A stretch of DNA of 64,000 nt from Shewanella cyperi (GTDB taxonomy: Bacteria; Pseudomonadota; Gammaproteobacteria; Enterobacterales; Shewanellaceae): positions 4,007,001 through 4,071,000 of the forward strand of contig NZ_CP071501.1 in NCBI RefSeq assembly GCF_017354985.1. The letters are read 5' to 3'. Positions within the stretch are counted from its first letter, which is position 1, and every line of letters begins with the position of its first letter. Below the pieces are notes generated by a model. That model saw only the letters and a program-made list of their open reading frames with translations. It ran no database searches and was not told where the DNA came from. Of the stretch, positions 8,773 through 16,954 are shown piece by piece. Position numbers and translations under genes: made by a program.

Positions 8773-9306
8773 ATGACAGACACAGACCTTGTCCTGGTGC
8801 AAACCGGCGATTTCAGTGTTGCCCATGAGTATGCCCGCCTGGCGGACGACCCCGCCGACGGTGCCGTGGTGACCTTTGTCGGCAAGGTGCGCGACTTCAA
8901 CGATGGCTCCGAGGTCACGGGCCTGACCCTGGAGCACTATCCCGGCATGACGGAAAAGGTGCTGCAGCAGATAGCGCAGGAGGCCCGCGGCCGCTGGCCC
9001 CTCAATCGCCTGACCCTGATCCACAGGGTCGGCAGTCTGCAACTGGGTGAGCAAATCGTGTTTATCGGCGTCAGCAGCGCCCACCGCAAGGCCGCCTTCG
9101 ATGCCTGTGAATTTCTGATCGATTTTCTCAAGACCCGCGCCCCCTTCTGGAAACTGGAGCAAGGGCAACAGGGACGACGCTGGATAGACGCCAGGGACAG
9201 CGACGCCCAGGCGGCCGAAGCCTGGGCATCGGCACAGCAAGCTGCAGAGCCCTCTTCTTTGGAGCACTCGTCTTCGGAGCACTCTTCCCTGGAGAAAGAG
9301 GCATGA
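8773..9306 (+). CDS. moaE: Molybdopterin synthase catalytic subunit MoaE, with a repeated tail
   Basis: It binds cyclic pyranopterin monophosphate and, with two MoaD, forms the dithiolene of molybdopterin. Family features are GAVVTFVGKVRDFN, LTLEHYPGMTEK, RLTLIHRVGSLQLGE, SSAHRKAAFDACEFLID and KTRAPFWKLE. At 177 residues it is longer than the usual 150 or so. The excess is a tail encoded by three 15-base repeats (SSLEH-SSSEH-SSLEK). The ribosome-binding site GGAGG lies in the last codons of moaD. The stop overlaps the modA start (ATGA), linking synthesis and uptake genes. Confidence 0.95.
   Translation: MTDTDLVLVQTGDFSVAHEYARLADDPADGAVVTFVGKVRDFNDGSEVTGLTLEHYPGMTEKVLQQIAQEARGRWPLNRLTLIHRVGSLQLGEQIVFIGVSSAHRKAAFDACEFLIDFLKTRAPFWKLEQGQQGRRWIDARDSDAQAAEAWASAQQAAEPSSLEHSSSEHSSLEKEA
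9253..9297 (+). repeat. Three 15-base coding repeats at the end of moaE
   Basis: TCTTCTTTGGAGCAC, TCGTCTTCGGAGCAC and TCTTCCCTGGAGAAA lie end to end and encode SSLEH, SSSEH and SSLEK. They add a polar, probably unstructured tail after the conserved MoaE domain. Confidence 0.85.
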
Positions 9307-10064
9307 GGCCATGGCTGGCGCTCTGTTTGACGCTGCTGGCGCTGCCGCTGCGGGCCGAGACCGTTACCGTGGCCGCAGCCGCCAACCTTAAGTTTGCCCT
9401 GGAACAGATAGCCACCGACTTTGAACACAGCTCGGGCCACAAGCTGCGACTGAGCTTTGGCTCCTCCGGCAATTTCGCCACCCAACTCAGCCACGGCGCC
9501 CCCTTTGAACTGTTCCTCAGCGCCGATGAGGCCTATGTGCTGCGTCTGCGCCAACAGGGTATCACAGACAATGACGGCGTGGTTTACGCCTATGGCCGTC
9601 TGGCATTGGTGGCGGCCAAGGACTCACCGCTGCAGCTGGATGACAATCTCGATGGACTCAAGCAACTGCTGACTTCGGGTCAATTACAGCGCTTTGCCAT
9701 CGCCAATCCAGAACTGGCCCCCTATGGTGAACGCGCCCGCACCCTGCTTGAGCAAAAGGGCCTGTGGCAAGCGCTGCAACCCAAGCTGGTGCTGGGGGAA
9801 AACGTGTCCCAGGCGGCCCAGTTCGCCCTCGGCGGATCGGCACAGGGCGGCATAGTGGCCCTGTCCCTGAGCCAGGCACCGGCATTCAAACAAAGGGCCC
9901 GGGTACTGGCATTGCCGCTCTCAAGCCACGCACCGCTTGCCCAGCGCATGGTACTGCTGCCGGGCGCAGGCCGGGGAGCACAGGCATTTTACGCTTACCT
10001 GCAAAGTGAGCCGGCCAGAAGCACCTTTGCCGACTTTGGCTTTGCCCTGCCGGAGCAGCCTTAA
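9303..10064 (+). CDS. modA: Molybdate-binding periplasmic protein ModA
   Basis: A high-affinity molybdate (and usually tungstate) receptor of the ABC importer. A signal peptide (WLALCLTLLALPLRA) is followed by the mature start ETVTVAAAANLKFALEQIA. The oxyanion-site region FGSSGNFATQL and the later ENVSQAAQFAL are typical of ModA. The 253 residues are the usual size. It overlaps moaE by four bases and modB by one. Confidence 0.95.
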   Translation: MRPWLALCLTLLALPLRAETVTVAAAANLKFALEQIATDFEHSSGHKLRLSFGSSGNFATQLSHGAPFELFLSADEAYVLRLRQQGITDNDGVVYAYGRLALVAAKDSPLQLDDNLDGLKQLLTSGQLQRFAIANPELAPYGERARTLLEQKGLWQALQPKLVLGENVSQAAQFALGGSAQGGIVALSLSQAPAFKQRARVLALPLSSHAPLAQRMVLLPGAGRGAQAFYAYLQSEPARSTFADFGFALPEQP

Positions 10065-10741
10065 TGGATTGGCAGGCCCTGACACTGTCGGTCAAGCTGG
10101 CGCTGGTGACCTTGCTTATTCTGCTGCCACTGGCCACCCTGGCCGCCCGCTGGCTGGCCTTCAGTCGCTTTCGCGGCCGCAGCATGGTGGAGGCGCTGAT
10201 GTTGGTGCCCCTGGTGCTGCCCCCCACGGTAGTGGGCTATTACCTGTTGGTGGGTTTCGGCAACCAGAGCCTGCTGGGCAGCTGGCTCAAAGACTGGTTT
10301 GGGTTGGAACTGGTTTTTCATTTTTCCGGCCTGGTGCTGGCCTCTGTGCTGGTGAATATTCCCTTTGCCCTGCAACCCTTGCAGCGCGCCTTTGAAGCCA
10401 TTCCCAAGGAGGTGCGCGACGCGGCCGCCTGCTGCGGCATGCCGGCGCTGAAGATCTTCTGGCGCATCGAGCTGCCCATGATAGTCCCAGGCCTGTTAAC
10501 GGCGCTGGTGCTGTGCTTTTCCCACGTGCTCGGCGAGTTTGGGGTGGTATTGATGATGGGCGGCAATATTGCCGGTGAAACCAAAACCGTTTCCATCGCC
10601 ATTTATGATAATGTGCAGGCCTTTAATTTCGACGCCGCCGGGATCATGTCCCTGCTGTTATTGCTGTTTGCCATTGCCGCCCTGGCGATTACCACCAGCC
10701 TGTCGCGGCGCCTGGGAGGCCAGGATGGCGACCATCGCTGA
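10064..10741 (+). CDS. modB: Molybdate ABC transporter permease ModB
   Basis: The inner-membrane channel subunit, about 225 residues with five or six hydrophobic segments. The cytoplasmic coupling-loop EAA motif reads EVRDAAACCGMPALKIFWRIELPM, with the conserved glycine, and docks on ModC. The start overlaps the modA stop (TAATG). Residues ETKTVSIAIYDNVQ near the end are typical of ModB. Confidence 0.95.
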   Translation: MDWQALTLSVKLALVTLLILLPLATLAARWLAFSRFRGRSMVEALMLVPLVLPPTVVGYYLLVGFGNQSLLGSWLKDWFGLELVFHFSGLVLASVLVNIPFALQPLQRAFEAIPKEVRDAAACCGMPALKIFWRIELPMIVPGLLTALVLCFSHVLGEFGVVLMMGGNIAGETKTVSIAIYDNVQAFNFDAAGIMSLLLLLFAIAALAITTSLSRRLGGQDGDHR

Positions 10742-10762
10742 TGCCGGAGTGAGTTCACAGCC

Positions 10763-11863
10763 ATGAGCCAGATCATCGCCGACTTGCAGGTGCGTATATC
10801 CCAACAAACCGGCATCAGGCTGGAAGCCGAGTTCGGCTGCCGGGCCGGCGAGGTGCTGGCGGTGGTGGGCCCCTCCGGTGGCGGCAAGAGCACCTTGCTG
10901 AGGATGATCGCCGGTCTCAACCATCCCCAGCAGGGGCGTATTTGCCATGGTCCGCGCACCTGGTTCGACAGCGAGCAAAGGCTGGCCCTGAGTCCCCAGC
11001 AACGCCATATAGGTTATGTTCCCCAGCATTTCGGCCTGTTTCCCAGGCTCACGGCCTTGGAAAATGTGTTGGCGGGCCTGGACCATTTGCCCAAGGCCGA
11101 GCGACTGCACCGGGCCAGGGCGGCACTGGAGCGGGTCAATCTGCAGGGTTTGGATAAGCGCTTGCCGGCCCAGTTGTCCGGTGGCCAAAAGCAAAGGGTG
11201 GCCCTCGCCCGCGCCCTGGCCCGGGAACCTTCGGTGCTACTGCTCGACGAGCCCTTCTCGGCGGTGGACAGGGAGACCCGCGAACGCCTGTACCTGGAGC
11301 TGGCCCGCCTGCGCCAGGAGCTTGCCATTCCGGTGATCCTGGTGACCCATGACCTTAACGAAGCCCTGTTGCTGGCGGACCGCATGTTGCTGCTGAGCCA
11401 GGGGCAACTGTTGCAACAGGGGCCACCGCAGGAGGTGTTTGCCCGCCCCAGAACCGAGGCAGTGGCGCGTCAGTTGGGACTGCGCAACATCTTTGATGGC
11501 CAGGTACTCGCCAATGAAAAGGACGGCTGTTGGTTGGGCTTCGGTGATCAGCGGCTGTTTTGTGCCAACGCCAGTCACATGGCTGAGGGCAGCCGGGTGC
11601 GTTGGCTTATTCCCAATCAGGGCATACGTTTCAGCGCATTGGCACCGGGACATAACAAAGCGCTGGGCAATGAGCTGCCACTGAGCATAGACACGGCCCT
11701 GCCGCTGGGTGACTCATTGCGCCTGGAGGCCAGTATTCCCGGTTGTGATGCCAGTCTGGCGACAGAGGTGCCCCTGCACCTGGCACGGCGTCTGGGATTG
11801 TCGGCCGGGGTGAAGACTCAGGTGCACCTGAGACCCGATTTGCTGCACATACTGGAGTCCTGA
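10763..11863 (+). CDS. modC: Molybdate ABC transporter ATP-binding protein ModC
   Basis: The ATPase that drives molybdate import. Walker A is GPSGGGKST (residues 36-44), the signature is LSGGQKQRVALARAL near 137, Walker B is VLLLDEPFSAVD, and the H-loop is VTHDLNEA. A C-terminal TOBE-type regulatory domain follows from about residue 290, where ModC proteins bind molybdate. Length 366 is usual. It lies 21 bases after modB and is the last gene of the moa-mod run. No clear rho-independent terminator follows. Confidence 0.95.
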   Translation: MSQIIADLQVRISQQTGIRLEAEFGCRAGEVLAVVGPSGGGKSTLLRMIAGLNHPQQGRICHGPRTWFDSEQRLALSPQQRHIGYVPQHFGLFPRLTALENVLAGLDHLPKAERLHRARAALERVNLQGLDKRLPAQLSGGQKQRVALARALAREPSVLLLDEPFSAVDRETRERLYLELARLRQELAIPVILVTHDLNEALLLADRMLLLSQGQLLQQGPPQEVFARPRTEAVARQLGLRNIFDGQVLANEKDGCWLGFGDQRLFCANASHMAEGSRVRWLIPNQGIRFSALAPGHNKALGNELPLSIDTALPLGDSLRLEASIPGCDASLATEVPLHLARRLGLSAGVKTQVHLRPDLLHILES

Positions 11864-11916
11864 GTGACACAGTTTCCCCGATATGGCGCTGAAACAGTCA
11901 CAAACCCTCCATATCC

Positions 11917-11932
11917 TTGATTGGATGATCAA
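11917..11932. promoter_or_regulatory. Inverted repeat TTGAT-N6-ATCAA before the PepSY-TCS genes
   Basis: TTGATTGGATGATCAA is a perfect palindrome of five-base arms with six bases between. It resembles a CRP/FNR-family half-site pair but with N6 rather than the N4 of FNR. A TATACT -10-like box follows at 11974. Which protein binds is unknown. Confidence 0.35.
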
Positions 11933-12038
11933 AACTTAATCTGAATTCCATCGGCACTTCAGCCACCAACCAGTATACTGGACCACTGTCTGAGGTTAAT
12001 GACAAGCTGCCGTGGGGCGGGTGTCGATGGAGGATAAA

Positions 12039-12575
12039 ATGAGGTTGTGCCTATATGCATCATTCCTGGGTGCATCATTTCTGGGTTCGGGCCTGGCCCA
12101 GGCCGCCAATCCGCTTTATGACAGTCTGGTGGCCGGCAATCCCAAGGATCCTCTGGTGCTGATGGCCGAAATCGAAACCGAACAGCCGGGGATCATCAGC
12201 CAGTTCGACATAGATTTCGATGACGGTGAACTGCATTATGAGTTCGACCTTATCAATCCGGCCGAAGACAGCCTGACCGAGCTGACCCTGAGGGCCAGTG
12301 ATGGCAAGCTGTTGCTGCAAAAGGTCAACAAACTGGAGGCCGACGATCAGGATGAACTGGCCGCGGTCAAGTTACTGCAGCAAAAGGAGCTGAGCTTCTC
12401 GGCTTTGGTCACCCTGGCGGTTCAGGAGCAACAGGGCAAGCTGATTGAGGCGCAGCTGGAGCACGATCTCGGTATCAGCTACCTGGAGTTCCAACTGATG
12501 GATGAGAACGGCAAACGCAAGCTGGCATTCGACATCAACAAGCTCAAACCCCTGCCCATGCTGACCTGGGAGTAA
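12039..12575 (+). CDS. Secreted PepSY-like protein next to a two-component system
   Basis: 178 residues with a signal peptide (LYASFLGASFLGSGLAQA) and no membrane anchor, so it is probably periplasmic. The middle is acidic and charged. The final 60 residues alternate helix with a strand of the type seen in PepSY domains (YLEFQLMDENGKRKLAFDINKL). ATG 12039 follows GGAGG at five bases. It lies 14 bases before a response-regulator gene, so it may be a sensor accessory or a target of the system. The PepSY assignment is by pattern only and the function is unknown. Confidence 0.75.
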   Translation: MRLCLYASFLGASFLGSGLAQAANPLYDSLVAGNPKDPLVLMAEIETEQPGIISQFDIDFDDGELHYEFDLINPAEDSLTELTLRASDGKLLLQKVNKLEADDQDELAAVKLLQQKELSFSALVTLAVQEQQGKLIEAQLEHDLGISYLEFQLMDENGKRKLAFDINKLKPLPMLTWE

Positions 12576-12589
12576 GACAAGGAGTAGCC

Positions 12590-13267
12590 ATGAAAATCCT
12601 CTTGGTCGAGGACGACCTGACCACAGCTGACTACATAGTCAAGGGATTCACCGAACAGGGTCACAATATCGAGGCCGTCAACGATGGCCAGCAGGGATTG
12701 TTGCTGGCCACCTCGGGCAATCACGACCTGATCATCCTCGATCGCATGTTGCCCGGCCTTGATGGCCTGAAAATCCTTGCCGCACTGCGGGCAACAGGCA
12801 ATCAAACCCCGGTGCTTATCCTCTCCGCCCTGGCCCATGTAGACGAGCGGGTCAAGGGACTGCGCGCCGGTGGCGATGATTACATGACCAAGCCGTTCGC
12901 CTTTTCCGAGTTGCTGGTGCGCAGCGAAATATTGATCTCCCGCGGCCAATCCCAACCGCTGCAAACCCAGTTGCAGTGCGGCCCGCTGACCATGGATCTG
13001 CTGGCCCGCTGTGTCACCCTCGACGGTGAAGAGCTGTTGCTGCAACCCAAGGAATTCCAGCTGCTCAAGTACCTGATGGAGCATCCCAACCAGGTGATCA
13101 GCCGCACCTTGTTGTTCGAGGCCGTGTGGGACTACCACTTCGATCCCCGCACCAATGTCATCGACGTGCACATTGCCAAGTTGAGGCGCAAGTTTGAAGA
13201 ACTGGGCCACGGCGAGCTGATAGAAACCGTCAGAGGGGCCGGTTATCGTCTTCGTCAAAGGCATTAA
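12590..13267 (+). CDS. OmpR-family response regulator
   Basis: 225 residues. The receiver domain has the acidic pocket EDD at 7-9, the phosphoacceptor Asp51 (LIILDRMLPG), and Lys in TKPF near 103. The C-terminal winged helix (from about 125) carries LQPKEFQLLKYLMEHPNQVISRTLL as two adjoining stretches, DPRTNVIDVHIAKLRRK and the closing GAGYRLR. It is a DNA-binding transcription factor for the kinase that follows. AAGGAG precedes the ATG. The target genes are unknown; the adjacent PepSY-like gene is the first candidate. Confidence 0.93.
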   Translation: MKILLVEDDLTTADYIVKGFTEQGHNIEAVNDGQQGLLLATSGNHDLIILDRMLPGLDGLKILAALRATGNQTPVLILSALAHVDERVKGLRAGGDDYMTKPFAFSELLVRSEILISRGQSQPLQTQLQCGPLTMDLLARCVTLDGEELLLQPKEFQLLKYLMEHPNQVISRTLLFEAVWDYHFDPRTNVIDVHIAKLRRKFEELGHGELIETVRGAGYRLRQRH

Positions 13268-13298
13268 GCCTCACCAAAGCTCCATCTGGGGCATTACT

Positions 13299-14579
13299 TT
13301 GACCTTCTCAGTGCTGGTGACCCTGATCATCAGCATTTTGCTGTTCGCCCTCTACCGCCAACTGGTAACCGAACAGCAGAATCAGGTACAACAACGCCTG
13401 ATGGGGGAAATGCAGCGCTACCAGCAACTGGCGCTGAATGTCGACAGGCGCAGTTTTGCCGCCCAGGTCCGCGCGGCGGATCCGCGCACCGCCCTGGTGG
13501 CCTGGCGTAACAGTGCCGATCTTATCGGCGCCCTGAGCCTGATCCCTGAAGATATTCCGCTGTTGCCGCAAACGGTGGACTTTCCGATACTCACAGGCGG
13601 CCCGGACAGGTTGCACATACTGACCGGCGGCTTGGCCGTGACCGCCTACGGGCCTGTGCTTATCGCCACCCGCACCGACCATCTGGCGGCGCTGATCAAA
13701 AAATTCATCCGTGCCGCCGCCACGGCCGTGGCCCTGACCATAGTGCTGACCCTGGCCTTGGGCTTATTGTTCTCCAAGGCCATTTTGCGGCGTTTGGTGC
13801 AGTACAACCGCCTGGCCATCCGTATCGAGCGGGGCCAGTATGACACCCGTTTGCCCATCAGTTGGCGCCAGGACGAATTTGACATGCTGGCGGGCCAGTT
13901 CAACCGGGTACTCGATACCCTGGAGCACAATCTCAATGCGGTCCGCGGCGTCACCGACAACATAGCCCACGACCTGCGCACACCGCTTTCACACCTGCGT
14001 ATCGGCCTGGAACAGCTCAAGGATCAAGAGCCCGAAGCCAGAGCCGAGGCCTGTGAAGGTTTGATAGAAGAGCTGGACCACTGCCTGGCCACCTTCGATG
14101 CCATGTTGTCCCTGACCCGCATTGAAGAAGGTAAGCAGCAATTGGATCTGCAGCCCCTGAGCCTGCAGCAGCTGTGCCAGGATCTGGTGGAAATGGCGGG
14201 AGTGCTGGCGGAGGAACAGGAGCAGCAATTGAGTCTGTCTCTGGGGCGGGAATACCAGTTGTCCGGCGATAAACACCTGCTGTTCCAGGCGCTGTTCAAT
14301 CTGGTGGACAACGCCATTAAATATGCCGGCCACGGCGCCCACATTGAGCTGGTCCAGCAGGGGCCGGTATTGGAGATCCGCGACAACGGCCCGGGCATTC
14401 CCGATGAAGCCAAGGAGCGGGTGTTTGAACGCCTGGTCCGGCTCGACCCCAGCCGCAATCAGCTGGGCACGGGCCTTGGTCTGTCCATGGTAAAAGCGAT
14501 ATTATCGCGCCACAATGCCATCATCCGCCTGTTGGACAATGATCCCGGGCTGGTGGTGCGAATCCAATTTCAGCCCTGA
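13299..14579 (+). CDS. Sensor histidine kinase
   Basis: Two membrane segments (residues 1-19 and about 138-160) flank a periplasmic sensor of roughly 115 residues. HAMP, the dimerisation/phosphoacceptor helix IAHDLRTPLSHLR with His224, and an ATPase domain follow (N box LVDNAIKY, G1 DNGPGIP, G2 GTGLGLSM). It should phosphorylate the preceding regulator. The start is doubtful. TTG 13299 gives a protein that begins directly in the first membrane helix. The same frame stays open upstream with basic residues typical of a kinase N-terminus (KGIKPHQSS), but no ATG, GTG or TTG is found there. An ATT at 13263 after AAAGG is possible. Confidence 0.9.
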   Translation: MTFSVLVTLIISILLFALYRQLVTEQQNQVQQRLMGEMQRYQQLALNVDRRSFAAQVRAADPRTALVAWRNSADLIGALSLIPEDIPLLPQTVDFPILTGGPDRLHILTGGLAVTAYGPVLIATRTDHLAALIKKFIRAAATAVALTIVLTLALGLLFSKAILRRLVQYNRLAIRIERGQYDTRLPISWRQDEFDMLAGQFNRVLDTLEHNLNAVRGVTDNIAHDLRTPLSHLRIGLEQLKDQEPEARAEACEGLIEELDHCLATFDAMLSLTRIEEGKQQLDLQPLSLQQLCQDLVEMAGVLAEEQEQQLSLSLGREYQLSGDKHLLFQALFNLVDNAIKYAGHGAHIELVQQGPVLEIRDNGPGIPDEAKERVFERLVRLDPSRNQLGTGLGLSMVKAILSRHNAIIRLLDNDPGLVVRIQFQP

Positions 14580-14587
14580 GAGGCCTA

Positions 14588-15259
14588 ATGTTCACAGTCA
14601 TCAGCGAGCAAAGTGACTTTTTGGTCATCAACAAGCATGCCGGCGTGCATTTCCACAGCCAGGACGGCACTGCCGGGGTGGTGGCCACGGCCGAACAGCA
14701 GTTGGGGCTCAAGCTGTATCCGGTACACAGACTCGATACCCTGACCTCAGGTCTGTTGCTGCTGGCCAAGTCGTCCGATGCTGCCCGCGACTTTACCGAG
14801 CTGTTCAGCCAACACAGGGTACAGAAATATTACCTGGCGCTGGCACAAGGGAAACCCAAGAAGAAACAAGGTCGTATCGCCGGGGATATGGCCAAGTCCC
14901 GTCGCAGTCAATACAAGCTGACCCGCACTCTGGACAATCCTGCCATCACCCAGTTCTTTTCCCATTCAGTGGCCGAGGGCCTGCGCTTATACCTGTTGAA
15001 ACCGCTGACAGGCAAAACCCACCAGCTGCGGGTGGCACTGGCCAGTCTGGGGGTACCGATTCTGGGTGACAGCCTCTACGGCGGGGCAGCAGCGGATCGC
15101 GGCTATTTGCATGCCTATGAACTCAACTTCAACTTCCGCGGCACGGATTATCTTTTTCGCTGTCCCCCTGAGCAGGGGCAGGAGTTTCTGTTGCCACAGG
15201 TCACCGAGCAGCTGCAGGGGCCCTGGTTTTCAGCCGTCGGCCTCGATTGGCCGGCTTGA
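14588..15259 (+). CDS. RluA-family pseudouridine synthase
   Basis: It isomerises uridine to pseudouridine in structured RNA. The catalytic motif HRLDTLTSGLLLLAK (Asp near residue 50) is intact, as is the family's C-terminal KTHQLRVALASLGVPILGDSLYG (two adjoining blocks). The 223 residues lack an S4 domain, and it resembles the small subgroup sometimes annotated as TIGR01621. The RNA target is not known. Its 3' end overlaps the convergent GGDEF gene by 30 bases. Confidence 0.9.
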   Translation: MFTVISEQSDFLVINKHAGVHFHSQDGTAGVVATAEQQLGLKLYPVHRLDTLTSGLLLLAKSSDAARDFTELFSQHRVQKYYLALAQGKPKKKQGRIAGDMAKSRRSQYKLTRTLDNPAITQFFSHSVAEGLRLYLLKPLTGKTHQLRVALASLGVPILGDSLYGGAAADRGYLHAYELNFNFRGTDYLFRCPPEQGQEFLLPQVTEQLQGPWFSAVGLDWPA

Positions 15260-16420
15260 CTCGGGGCCAATGCAATTGCGGCCGGCGTCCTTGGCCAGAT
15301 ACAGGGCACGATCGGCGGTCTCAAGCAAATCGGTCGGCATCAAGCCACCACGAACTGTGGCGCAGCCAAAACTGCCGCTGAGTGGGATCTGCTGATCTTT
15401 CCAGCGCAATGGATTTTGCATCAACGCCTGGCGCAATGTCTCCGCCAGCTCGCGCACCTGGCGGGCATCGGTATTGGGCAGCAGCAATAAGAACTCCTCA
15501 CCACCGAAACGACACAACACGTCATCCCGGCGGCATTCGCGCTGCAACAACAGGGCCGTCTGCCGCAGCGCCTCATCACCGGCCAGGTGGCCATAGGTAT
15601 CGTTTACCTGCTTGAAATGGTCGAGGTCCATCAGGATCAAGCTATAGACCGGCGTTTCACCCTTTTCCCAGGCTTGGTGTAGACGTTCATGTTTGCCGGC
15701 ACAGCTGCGCCTGTTCCATAGACCGGTCAGTAAATCCCTGTCTGCCAGATAGCGGATCTTGGTCACCAAACGGGTAATGGCATTGGCCACTGTGAGGATA
15801 CTGATAACCAAGGTTTGCACCAGATAGAGCCAAAGTATGGGCACGGCCTCGGCGGTATCCAGGGACACAAAGCGCTTCCCGTCTTGCCCCAACCACAGGA
15901 TCACCCCCAGCCTGACCACAAAGGACAGGCTGGCCAACAGAATGGGACTGACCAACAGCCATGCCCGCCAACGGGACATGCTCTTGGACAAGCCCTCGAA
16001 ATTAGCCTGAGCCAGGCGCCAGAACAACCAGGCCGCCGCAATGGAGAACAGGCTGCCCAGATACAGGGAGGACGCGGCCGAAGGTGGGACCAACAACATT
16101 AAACCGGCAAAACACAGCAGCACCAGGACATCGAGCTTTATGCCTGAATCCAAATGGAACAGTTGCAGGGTTCCCCAGCGCAATAGCAAATAGCCCGTCA
16201 GCAACAAGATATCGGCTGTAAACCAATAAAGGTAACTCGGTTCTGCCTGGCGCGCAGCCGTCAGTATCAGGCCCAGCATCATCAGGGCATAGGAACCGGC
16301 ATAGCGCCAGCTGGCACGGGGAGCAATGCGCTGGGGATAGGCCAAAAAGGCCCAAGCAAGAGAGCAAATAGCCGACAGCAGTATGATGACCCTGAACAGG
16401 GTCTGCGCCTGAATATCCAT
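15230..16420 (-). CDS. Membrane diguanylate cyclase (GGDEF)
   Basis: About 220 residues with six or seven membrane segments precede a GGDEF domain that synthesises c-di-GMP. The active site is GGEEF at 306-310 and the inhibitory I-site RRDD at 297-300 is intact, so product feedback is expected. The N-terminal membrane module is not assigned to a named sensor family. ATG 16420 follows AAAAGG; a GTG one codon earlier is an alternative. The convergent overlap with the pseudouridine synthase is 30 bases. Confidence 0.92.
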   Translation of the reverse strand: MDIQAQTLFRVIILLSAICSLAWAFLAYPQRIAPRASWRYAGSYALMMLGLILTAARQAEPSYLYWFTADILLLTGYLLLRWGTLQLFHLDSGIKLDVLVLLCFAGLMLLVPPSAASSLYLGSLFSIAAAWLFWRLAQANFEGLSKSMSRWRAWLLVSPILLASLSFVVRLGVILWLGQDGKRFVSLDTAEAVPILWLYLVQTLVISILTVANAITRLVTKIRYLADRDLLTGLWNRRSCAGKHERLHQAWEKGETPVYSLILMDLDHFKQVNDTYGHLAGDEALRQTALLLQRECRRDDVLCRFGGEEFLLLLPNTDARQVRELAETLRQALMQNPLRWKDQQIPLSGSFGCATVRGGLMPTDLLETADRALYLAKDAGRNCIGPESSRPIEADG

Positions 16421-16568
16421 CACCGAACCTTTTATGCTGATTCCGTTAAAGATTGCACAGGATTGCTACCCTGTCAGCAAAATTGCAAAACGGCCAATAA
16501 TTCTGCTTGCCGTAAAGCGCAAAGGCTGCCAAGTTACTGTTATGGTCCCAATAAAAAGGAGAAATACC

Positions 16569-16736
16569 ATGGACACCAACAAATTGCTGCTCGTTATTAT
16601 TGCTTTGTTCCTGCCACCTTTGGCCGTGTTTCTCAAGGCCGGTGTAGGTAAAGATTTACTGATCAACATCATTCTCTGCTTTGCGTTTTACATCCCCGGT
16701 ATATTGCACGCCCTGTGGGTCGTGAACCGCGACTGA
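16569..16736 (+). CDS. Pmp3/YqaE-family small membrane protein
   Basis: 55 residues with two hydrophobic segments joined by a short turn: LLLVIIALFLPPLAVFLKAG and LLINIILCFAFYIPGILHAL. The PPLAVFLK and IPGILHALW signatures are those of the Pmp3 (UPF0057) family. Members are small inner-membrane proteins linked to membrane potential and stress; the molecular role is not settled. AAAAGGAG precedes ATG 16569. The longer in-frame extension lacks support. Confidence 0.92.
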   Translation: MDTNKLLLVIIALFLPPLAVFLKAGVGKDLLINIILCFAFYIPGILHALWVVNRD

Positions 16737-16766
16737 ATCCAGTTCACCCCGGTGTTGGGCCGCTGC

Positions 16767-16772
16767 TATAAT
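16767..16772 (+). promoter_or_regulatory. Extended -10 promoter before the DUF2986 gene
   Basis: TGCTATAAT is a perfect extended -10 element. It would start a transcript near 16779, only about 17 bases before the ATG at 16796. The -35 region (TTCACC) is weak, as is common with extended -10 promoters. Confidence 0.6.
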
Positions 16773-16795
16773 CCCGGCTCCACACCGGAGGCAAG

Positions 16796-16954
16796 ATGAA
16801 CCGCAAAAAGAAAATCAACCAAACCCTCAAGGCCAAGGCCAAAAAAGCCAACGCCAAGCTGCATAGCAGTAATAAGCCGGCCTATATCTCCAAAGCTGAA
16901 CGTGCCAGGCTTGCTGCAGAAGCAGATGCGGCAGCTTTGCCCCAGGCCGATTAG
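16796..16954 (+). CDS. DUF2986-family small basic protein
   Basis: A 52-residue protein beginning MNRKKKINQTLKAKAKKA and containing NKPAYISKAERARLA. This is the pattern of DUF2986 proteins of Shewanella and Vibrio. It is highly basic in its first half and acidic at the end, with no membrane segment. CGGAGG stands before the start codon. The function is unknown; the charge suggests nucleic-acid or ribosome association, which is a guess. Its stop overlaps the convergent binding-protein gene by three bases. Confidence 0.85.
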   Translation: MNRKKKINQTLKAKAKKANAKLHSSNKPAYISKAERARLAAEADAAALPQAD

